From positions 1 to 5,734 of the forward strand of contig VGDJ01000078.1 in the NCBI GenBank assembly GCA_016869775.1: a stretch of DNA of 5,734 nucleotides, in the 5' to 3' direction. How positions within the stretch are numbered: position 1 is the first letter of the stretch; the number at the start of each line of letters is the position of its first letter. Both the position numbers and the translations under genes were made by a program. The notes under the pieces were generated by a model that ran no database searches, was not told the origin of the DNA, and saw nothing but the letters and a program-made list of their open reading frames with translations. This DNA comes from Alphaproteobacteria bacterium. Its GTDB lineage: Bacteria; Pseudomonadota; Alphaproteobacteria; Rickettsiales; UBA1997. Positions 1 through 4,797 of this stretch are shown here, one piece after another.

Positions 1-837
1 TTCATAAATTCTTGAACGCAAAACCTTCATCGCTTTTTCACGATTTTTAATTTGCGATTTTTCGTCTTGCATCGAAACCACCACCCCAGTTGGCAAGTGG
101 GTAATTCTAACTGCAGAGTCTGTGGTATTAACCGACTGACCACCCGGTCCTGACGAACGAAAAACATCGATGCGCAAATCTTTTTCTTCAATTTTAATAT
201 CAACCTCTTCGGCTTCGGGCAAAACTGCAACGGTTGCCGCCGAAGTGTGAACCCGTCCTGAAGCCTCAGTTTCAGGGACTCTTTGCACCCGATGTCCACC
301 AGACTCAAATTTTAAGCGGGCAAAAACTCCTCGTCCAGAAATAATCGCCGATGCTTCTTTATAGCCACCAAGACCAGTATCGGAAATCGATAAAACCTCG
401 AATTTCCAGCGATTTTTTTCGGCGTAGCGATGATACATTTGAAATAATTTATAAGCAAAAAGTGCGGCCTCTTCCCCTCCAGTTCCAGCTCTAACCTCGA
501 TGATGGCGTTTTTTTCATCGGCAGAATCTTTTGGCAATAACGCAATTTTAATTTGATGCTCAAGATCTGGAATTTTTTTCGATAAATTGAATTTTTCTTC
601 CTCCATCATATCGCGCATTTCCTTATCAAGACTAGAATCTGTGAGCATTTGCTCAATATCGACAAATTCCTTTTGAGCATTTTGATATTCGTGAATAATT
701 CCCACAACTTCTTGCATATCGGAATGTTCCTTGGAAATTTTGGCGAAGTTTTGTCCCAAGCCAGCTGGGTCTTGAAGCTTCTTTTCTAAATCATTAAATT
801 TGGCAACGATGCCCGAAAGTTTTTCTGTAATCGACAT
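1..837 (-). CDS. prfA: Peptide chain release factor 1 (RF1), 3' end outside the window
   Basis: RF1 reads UAA and UAG stop codons in the ribosomal A site and triggers peptide release. I translated the minus strand from the ATG at 837-835; it stays open to base 1, giving 279 residues, so roughly the last 75-80 of a ~355-residue family protein are missing. The order is a helical N-terminal domain (about 1-100), the conserved IIEVRAGTGGEEAALFA block (about 112-128), the stop-codon-reading PxT motif as P188-E189-T190 (RF1 type; RF2 would have SPF), and the peptide-release GGQ at 232-234 in SSGPGGQSVNTTDSAVRITH. These positions nearly match E. coli RF1. No frameshift is seen. The SGPGGQSVNTTDSAVRITHLPTG form is, from memory, typical of alphaproteobacteria. 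No Shine-Dalgarno is visible; the ATG follows an A-rich leader. It is divergent from metG. The GNAT gene in this window ends in TAG, a codon this factor would serve. Confidence 0.97.
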   Translation of the reverse strand, partial: MSITEKLSGIVAKFNDLEKKLQDPAGLGQNFAKISKEHSDMQEVVGIIHEYQNAQKEFVDIEQMLTDSSLDKEMRDMMEEEKFNLSKKIPDLEHQIKIALLPKDSADEKNAIIEVRAGTGGEEAALFAYKLFQMYHRYAEKNRWKFEVLSISDTGLGGYKEASAIISGRGVFARLKFESGGHRVQRVPETEASGRVHTSAATVAVLPEAEEVDIKIEEKDLRIDVFRSSGPGGQSVNTTDSAVRITHLPTGVVVSMQDEKSQIKNREKAMKVLRSRIYE

Positions 838-880
838 ATTATTTTTTTTGGTTTTTTTTAGTTATTTTTTTGGTTTTTTT
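838..880 (-). repeat. A-rich tandem repeat forming the prfA 5' leader
   Basis: On the plus strand, 838-859 reads ATTA, eight T, GG, eight T. Bases 860-880 read AGTTA, seven T, GG, seven T. These are two near-identical units of 22 and 21 bases. In prfA mRNA they become a poly-A leader, broken only by CC pairs and UAAU/UAACU, that runs straight into the start codon with no Shine-Dalgarno. A-rich leaders can promote SD-independent initiation, so a role in prfA translation is possible but inferred. The long homopolymers should also be prone to length change by slippage. Confidence 0.7.
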
Positions 881-944
881 CTGCGCTATAGCTTTTATAT
901 TAAATTTTCTAATTTAAGATTAATTGGCTCTTTAAATATAATTT

Positions 945-1117
945 ATACCATTTCCGCTTAATAAATGATAAATTAAGCAAGATATTTTTGCGATAAAAAT
1001 CTTTAAAAAATGAAGTTGTATGTTCATACAGCTGAGGCTTTTTAGAGATTTTTAGCCAAGAAGATAAAGCTTAATTTACAAATACCTATTTATTTCATTT
1101 ATTAGTGGAAATGGTAT
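945..1117. repeat. Long imperfect inverted repeat, MITE-like element or structured RNA
   Basis: The left arm (945-978, starting ATACCATTTCCGCT) and the reverse complement of the right arm (1069-1117, starting ATACCATTTCCACT) align over about 34 bases, with one substitution, one single-base gap and a 16-base insertion (1079-1094) in the right arm. Inside lie further nested complements. Bases 994-1009 pair with 1039-1054 (16 positions, one T:G wobble), and an apical hairpin has TGTATG (1017-1022) against CATACA (1025-1030). Nearly the whole segment can thus fold into one rod. Terminal inverted repeats plus no coding capacity fit a non-autonomous MITE; a stable RNA or rickettsial-type palindromic repeat are alternatives. 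No clean target-site duplication is visible at either end. Confidence 0.6.
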
Positions 1118-1148
1118 TAGGTATTTATTTAAATCAAATCTTAACTGC

Positions 1149-1177
1149 TCGCAAGTTTATTAGCTTTAGAGCATAAT
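1149..1177 (+). promoter_or_regulatory. Weak candidate sigma70-type promoter for metG
   Basis: CATAAT at 1172-1177 matches five of six bases of the TATAAT -10 consensus. With a 17-base spacer the -35 position (1149-1154) reads TCGCAA, only three of six matches to TTGACA. It lies 32 bases before the metG ATG and outside the inverted repeat. The A+T-rich context makes a chance match quite likely. Confidence 0.25.
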
Positions 1178-1209
1178 AGCAATAATTTTTTAAACAATTT
1201 TCAAAGTTT

Positions 1210-2745
1210 ATGTCATCAAATTTTTATGTCACCTCGCCGATTTATTATGTCAATGATGTTCCGCATATCGGCCATGCTTATACTTCGATTGCCTGCGATG
1301 TGATGGCGAGGTTTGAGCGCTTAAAATCGCACCGGGTTTTTTTCTTAACAGGTACGGACGAACATGGGCAAAAAGTTGAAAAATCAGCACTTGCCAAAGG
1401 CAAAACCCCACAAGAATTTTGCGACGAAGTTTCGCAAAAATTTCGCGATTTGACTTTAAGTTTAAACCTTTCCAACGATGATTTTATTCGCACCACCGAG
1501 GTTCGTCATAAAAAAACCGTCGAAAAATTTTGGAATATTTTATTACAAAATGGCTTTATTTACAAAGATGTTTATGAAGGTTGGTATGCCGTTCGCGATG
1601 AAGCATTTTATGGCGCCGATGAAATTATCGACGGCAAAGCGCCGACCGGAGCCGAAGTGTCTTGGCACCGCGAAGAAAGCTATTTCTTTCGCCTTTCGGC
1701 TTTTCAAGATAAATTGCTCGCGCTTTATGAAGCCGTGCCAGACTTCATTCGCCCGCAATCGCGCTACAATGAAATTGTGAGTTTCGTAAAATCGGGCTTG
1801 AAAGATTTATCCATTTCGCGCACCTCATTTTCGTGGGGAATTAAAGTGCCAAATGACGAAAAACATGTGATTTATGTTTGGCTCGATGCCCTCACCAACT
1901 ATCTCTCGGCCCTTGATTTTGCTGATGATTCTGCCAATTACCAAGATTTTTGGGTTAATGCCAGCACCTCGCCACTTCATATTGTCGGCAAAGATATTGT
2001 GCGCTTCCACGCCGTTTATTGGCCGGCTTTTTTGATGGCGTGCAATGTTAATGCGCCTTACGCGGTTTACGCCCACGGCTGGTGGACGAATGATGGCCAA
2101 AAAATTTCCAAATCTTTGGGCAATGTAATTGACCCCCATAGCGAAATTGCTTGGATTGAGAGCTTTGGTTGTGAAAAAGCCACCGCCACCGATTATTTCC
2201 GCTATTTTTTACTTCGCGAGGTGCCATTTGGCAATGATGGTGACTATTCACGCCCCAACCTTATCACGCGCATCAACGCCGAACTCGCCAACAATATCGG
2301 CAATTTAGCGCAACGAAGCTTGGCGATGATTTACAAAAATTGTGAGGGCAAAATTCCTGCGGGCATTGAGCACGCTATCTCGCACCTTGAACCTTTTAGC
2401 GAAAATTATTTTCAATATTTCAATGATTTAGCCTTTGATAAAGCTATTCAAGCGGTGATCGACTTTGCCAATTTGGTCAATAAAAATTTCAACGATACCG
2501 CACCTTGGAATTTGTTAAAACAAGGCAAAATTTCTGAAATGCAAAAATCGCTTCACGAAACCGCCGAAAGTTTGCGTTTGATTGCGATTTTGTTGTTACC
2601 TTTTGTGCCCGTAAGTGCCAATAAAATTTTGGATTTATTGAATATCGAAAATTCCGCTCGCAACTTCGCCAGCCTGACACATACCATCAAAGCTGGGCAT
2701 CAAATCAACGAACCGAAGGCAGTATTTCCAAGGCTAATTTCATAA
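1210..2745 (+). CDS. metG: Methionyl-tRNA synthetase (MetRS)
   Basis: This class I aminoacyl-tRNA synthetase charges tRNA-Met, including the initiator, in the cytoplasm. The 511 residues show the Rossmann entry FYVTSPIYYVNDVPHIGHAY with HIGH at 19-22, the FLTGTDEHGQKVEKSA segment, and KISKS (the KMSKS loop) at 298-302, followed by a helical anticodon-binding domain to the C-terminus. The connective-peptide zinc cysteines are absent: where many MetRS have YCVPCE, this one has WYAVRDEAFYG, which defines the short zinc-less subtype common in alphaproteobacteria. There is no C-terminal tRNA-binding domain. The ATG at 1210 fits the conserved N-terminus although no Shine-Dalgarno is visible. The end is unusual: the last coding bases lie in a 38-base sequence repeated beyond the next gene, so the final residues FPRLIS probably replaced an original FPRLESK. 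The enzyme should remain functional. Arginine is mostly CGC (about 15 of 21) and no ATA codon occurs. Confidence 0.97.
   Translation: MSSNFYVTSPIYYVNDVPHIGHAYTSIACDVMARFERLKSHRVFFLTGTDEHGQKVEKSALAKGKTPQEFCDEVSQKFRDLTLSLNLSNDDFIRTTEVRHKKTVEKFWNILLQNGFIYKDVYEGWYAVRDEAFYGADEIIDGKAPTGAEVSWHREESYFFRLSAFQDKLLALYEAVPDFIRPQSRYNEIVSFVKSGLKDLSISRTSFSWGIKVPNDEKHVIYVWLDALTNYLSALDFADDSANYQDFWVNASTSPLHIVGKDIVRFHAVYWPAFLMACNVNAPYAVYAHGWWTNDGQKISKSLGNVIDPHSEIAWIESFGCEKATATDYFRYFLLREVPFGNDGDYSRPNLITRINAELANNIGNLAQRSLAMIYKNCEGKIPAGIEHAISHLEPFSENYFQYFNDLAFDKAIQAVIDFANLVNKNFNDTAPWNLLKQGKISEMQKSLHETAESLRLIAILLLPFVPVSANKILDLLNIENSARNFASLTHTIKAGHQINEPKAVFPRLIS
2698..2735 (+). repeat. Direct repeat copy 1, within the metG 3' end (attL-like)
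   Basis: This 38-base sequence begins CATCAAATCAACGAACCGAA and ends TTTCCAAGGCT. It is identical to 3511-3548. In metG it encodes HQINEPKAVFPR plus the first two bases of the next Leu codon. The base before it (G here, A at the other copy) and the bases after it (AATTTC versus CGAGAG) differ, so the repeat has sharp edges. The start-to-start distance is 813 bases. It is too long for an ordinary transposase target duplication and is the size of a site-specific recombination core. Confidence 0.95.
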
Positions 2746-3510
2746 ATTTTAACCACAACAATTCATGGAAGATTCAGCTTATTACAACGAATCAAAAATC
2801 GAAGAGCATCACTGGTGGTATGTTGTTAGGCGCTATTTGTTTAGCAAACATATTAAAAATTTTAAACTAGACCCCCACGATAATATACTCGACATCGGCT
2901 CATCATCTGGGACAAATTTAAGAATGCTTAAAGATCTCGGATTTAAAAATTATGTTGGAATTGATGTATCTCAAAATTCCCGTGAAATTTGCCTTAAAAA
3001 AAATTTGGGAGAAATTTTAATAGCCGATATTTGCGATAACAAATTTTCGAATGAGCAGTTTCAGCTCATAATTGCCGGCGATGTCATAGAACATATTCAA
3101 GATGATAATAAGGCCCTGAGCGAAATTAGAAGGATAGTTGCAAAAAACGGTAAGGTGATAATTTCAGTTCCATGCTTCAATATTTTATGGTCTCATCACG
3201 ACGAAACTAGCAAACACTTTCGAAGATATACTTTGTCTGAAATTAGGGGCAAAATCGAAAAACAAAATTTTATTATTGATGATTGCTATTACTTCAATTT
3301 CATATTATTTGCGCCAATCCTTTTTTATAGAAAATTAAGTAAAATTTTTAACTTAAAAAACAAAAATGATATCAATATTAACAATAAAATTATTAATCAG
3401 ATTTTTAAAATTATATTCCGGCTTGATGTCAATATTGCCAAGTATCTGAAGCCAAAATTCGGAGTTTCGTGCTTATTAATTTGCCGACCTAAAAACGATT
3501 AAAAACATGA
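2736..3510 (+). mobile_element. Candidate single-gene cassette inserted at the 3' end of metG
   Basis: This 775-base unique segment is bounded exactly by the two 38-base repeats. It contains one complete gene, a methyltransferase, and almost nothing else: 29 bases before its ATG and 8 bases after its stop. The first bases supply metG with a new tail (Ile-Ser-stop), while the displaced tail remains downstream of the second repeat. Codon use inside differs from the flanking core genes. No integrase, transposase, terminal inverted repeats or attC-like folded site is visible, so movement would need an enzyme from elsewhere. An alternative is a one-off recombination with DNA from a relative in which metG is already followed by this gene. 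Confidence 0.55.
2765..3502 (+). CDS. Class I SAM-dependent methyltransferase, substrate unknown
   Basis: The product has 245 residues with a Rossmann-type methyltransferase core: motif I ILDIGSSSGT at 41-50 binding S-adenosylmethionine, the acidic end of strand 2 at D67 (YVGIDVS), and GDVIEH at 105-110 before strand 4 and VIISVP (131-136). The N-terminal HHWWYVVRRYLF (15-26) and WSHHDETSKHFRRYT (142-156) are typical of type 11/23-like methyltransferases often found near glycan or lipid biosynthesis genes; that role is an inference and no such genes are visible here. The C-terminal 75 residues contain a hydrophobic/aromatic stretch (175-189) and an Asn/Lys/Ile-rich region, perhaps membrane-associating. 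The ATG at 2765 is the first in frame after a TAA at 2750 and has no clear Shine-Dalgarno. It starts 19 bases after the metG stop and is probably read from the metG transcript. Eight ATA codons and 7 of 12 AGA/AGG arginines indicate a foreign origin. Confidence 0.9.
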   Translation: MEDSAYYNESKIEEHHWWYVVRRYLFSKHIKNFKLDPHDNILDIGSSSGTNLRMLKDLGFKNYVGIDVSQNSREICLKKNLGEILIADICDNKFSNEQFQLIIAGDVIEHIQDDNKALSEIRRIVAKNGKVIISVPCFNILWSHHDETSKHFRRYTLSEIRGKIEKQNFIIDDCYYFNFILFAPILFYRKLSKIFNLKNKNDININNKIINQIFKIIFRLDVNIAKYLKPKFGVSCLLICRPKND

Positions 3511-3548
3511 CATCAAATCAACGAACCGAAGGCAGTATTTCCAAGGCT
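3511..3548 (+). repeat. Direct repeat copy 2, downstream of the methyltransferase (attR-like)
   Basis: This is an exact 38 of 38 copy of 2698-2735, beginning 8 bases after the methyltransferase stop codon. The sequence to its left shows no similarity to the metG coding sequence that precedes copy 1, so the match is not part of a longer duplicated metG segment. Confidence 0.95.
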
Positions 3549-3561
3549 CGAGAGCAAGTAA
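3511..3561 (+). pseudogene. metG: Displaced remnant of the metG 3' end
   Basis: Read in the metG frame, this stretch gives HQINEPKAVFPRLESK followed by TAA at 3559-3561. The first twelve residues match the intact metG, and then it continues LESK instead of LIS. Bacterial MetRS C-termini commonly end in FPR followed by Ile/Leu-Glu, so this copy looks like the original end of metG, separated from its gene body by the inserted segment. It has no start codon or ribosome site and should not be translated. Which tail is ancestral is inference. Confidence 0.6.
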
Positions 3562-3667
3562 AACAATAATTTATTTTTAGGTTTTAGAGAAATTGAGAGC
3601 TTAAAACACAAGCGACATAATCACTCTTCCAAAAGGCAAGAGACTAGAAAATTATGAACAATAATAA

Positions 3668-4555
3668 CTATCTAGATTGAGAGGATTTCAAAAGTCCCGA
3701 AGAAGACTCTTGAGCACTTAGATTTGAAACTTCTTTAGACGGCTTAACCTCAAAAATTTCAGGATATTGTTCCTTAGTTTTTTTTAGTTCATTTAAATCT
3801 AGTATCGGCAAGCCTTTATACATCCTAGAATCGTAGCCATAATCTTTGGCATCCGATACCGCTTCAGTAAAAATTCCTGCGGTTTGTTCATTTTTTTGTA
3901 AATTACTAATTAAAGAGCTCATAGCCTTATTAAAATTACGAGTAATTAGGGTAATTGGGGCCGAACCCTGTTTTGCCAAATCATCTCGCGAGGAAAGATT
4001 TTCTGCAAGTTCACTCAACATTTTTTTAAAACATCCCCTATCTTGATATTGCGGAGCAACACCGGTTTCTTCAAGATATACAATTTTTGGAAACTTACTC
4101 TGTGTTGCTTTGCTAGGATTATCGCAAACTCTAAACATAATAAAGCCAGCAATTAAGTTGTTATTGCTCTCATCTCTGAGAACGAGTGCTTCATGCAAAT
4201 TGGAATCTTCAGTTTTTCCAATATCAAAAACACCCTTTGAAGCTTCTATACTGTAGTTCAAAACCGCATTATCAAGCAAGGCGTTAATTCTGCCACCTGT
4301 TTTACTTAGATTTCTGAGCTCTTTAGCGTATTGATTATGAAGATCTAGATTGGTTTCCCTATTTTTAATATCATCAGCAATTGACGGAAATTTTTCGCTT
4401 ATTTTATTTTTAAGTTCGTCACTTCCGAATCGATAATATATATCTAACGAAACCTCATATTTCGAATAATTATTATAAACACTTTGTTGGTAAAGTTGTT
4501 GAAGATTTGATAAATCATTTTGGTAACCAGATTCTTGCAATAGCTGAGTCTTCAT
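3668..4555 (-). CDS. GNAT-like N-acetyltransferase, divergent, substrate unknown
   Basis: The product has 295 residues. The central to C-terminal half resembles a GNAT fold: ALVLRDESNNNLIAGFIMFRV (123-143) as the antiparallel strands, then IVYLEETGVAPQYQDRGCFKKML (158-180) as strand 4 and the acetyl-CoA pyrophosphate loop. The loop reads Q171-D-R-G174-C-F176, so the second small residue of the usual Q/RxxGxG/A is Phe. ITLITRNFNKAMSSLI (201-216) fits the following strand and helix. The first ~110 residues are mostly helical and hydrophilic with no recognised domain, and the last ~25 are Ser-rich and look disordered. No signal peptide or membrane span is seen. The ATG is preceded by CGAGG at an 8-base spacing. 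The stop is TAG and arginine is mainly AGA/AGG, unlike metG. It lies 26 bases after the small membrane ORF and converges on the methyltransferase. The substrate could be a protein, peptide or small amine. Confidence 0.75.
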   Translation of the reverse strand: MKTQLLQESGYQNDLSNLQQLYQQSVYNNYSKYEVSLDIYYRFGSDELKNKISEKFPSIADDIKNRETNLDLHNQYAKELRNLSKTGGRINALLDNAVLNYSIEASKGVFDIGKTEDSNLHEALVLRDESNNNLIAGFIMFRVCDNPSKATQSKFPKIVYLEETGVAPQYQDRGCFKKMLSELAENLSSRDDLAKQGSAPITLITRNFNKAMSSLISNLQKNEQTAGIFTEAVSDAKDYGYDSRMYKGLPILDLNELKKTKEQYPEIFEVKPSKEVSNLSAQESSSGLLKSSQSR

Positions 4556-4563
4556 AGATATTG

Positions 4564-4568
4564 CCTCG
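4564..4568 (-). promoter_or_regulatory. Shine-Dalgarno site of the GNAT-like gene
   Basis: CGAGG on the minus strand lies 8 bases upstream of the ATG at 4555-4553. It is the only convincing Shine-Dalgarno among the visible starts in the window and supports this ATG as the true start. Confidence 0.6.
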
Positions 4569-4581
4569 AGATAATATTTTA

Positions 4582-4770
4582 TTAAAAGATATAATTATAA
4601 TATTTTAAAGTAGCGCCACTTAATTTATAAAACAAAGCAATCACCGAAAAAATCAATAAATTTCTTCTAACGCGGTGGGTGTTTTCATCAAAATTTTCAA
4701 ATGTTGAATATTTCTCAACATTGACCGAATCTTTTTGTTTAAATGAATCCAAATCTTTACTCTCGGGCAT
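4582..4770 (-). CDS. Small single-span membrane protein, hypothetical
   Basis: The product has 62 residues: a charged hydrophilic N-terminus (1-36), the basic cluster HRVRR (32-36), then one hydrophobic stretch NLLIFSVIALFYKLSGATL (37-55) and a short aromatic tail YYNYIF. The basic residues before the span predict an N-in orientation in the inner membrane. I do not recognise a named family. The RRNLLIFSVIALF pattern resembles N-terminal spans of longer uncharacterised proteobacterial proteins, so this may be the truncated front of such a gene. It begins 27 bases after the ilvD stop and ends 26 bases before the GNAT-like start, consistent with an operon. No Shine-Dalgarno precedes its ATG (TTATAAAAA). 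Its length and weak start signal leave real doubt. Confidence 0.5.
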   Translation of the reverse strand: MPESKDLDSFKQKDSVNVEKYSTFENFDENTHRVRRNLLIFSVIALFYKLSGATLKYYNYIF

Positions 4771-4797
4771 TTTTTATAATTAAATCATTCAATAAAA

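Larger units (their letters stand above)
838..1209. other. Divergent intergenic region between prfA and metG
   Basis: This 372-base spacer contains no convincing gene. Its first 43 bases are the homopolymer repeat of the prfA leader, 945-1117 is a long imperfect palindrome, and the remaining ~90 bases before metG are plain A+T-rich DNA. It must hold promoters for both divergent genes, but the sequence is so A+T-rich that many -10-like hexamers occur by chance. No tRNA, riboswitch or T-box pattern was recognised. Confidence 0.7.

Noticed and set aside
27..563. Minus-strand open frames overlapping prfA in other phases, considered as separate genes or as evidence of a frameshift
   Set aside because: Direct translation from 837 gives one uninterrupted RF1 frame to base 1, so these are out-of-phase shadows.
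2698..2735. The 38-base repeat considered as an integron attC site or as the target duplication of an insertion sequence
   Set aside because: It shows no internal inverted symmetry or GTT core like attC, is far longer than transposase target duplications, and no transposase lies between the copies.
3581..3607. GTTTTA...TAAAAC inverted repeat considered as the original metG terminator
   Set aside because: It has only six A+T-rich pairs around a 15-base loop with no T tract, which is expected by chance in this composition.
3624..3642. Hairpin CTCTTCC/GG-AAGAG with an AAAA loop in the convergent spacer, considered as a bidirectional terminator
   Set aside because: The stem is short, contains a bulged C, and is not followed by a T run in either direction.
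4571..4606. Direct repeat ATAATATTTT at 4571-4580 and 4597-4606
   Set aside because: Ten bases of pure A/T in very A+T-rich DNA are likely coincidental, and no sharp element boundary accompanies them.
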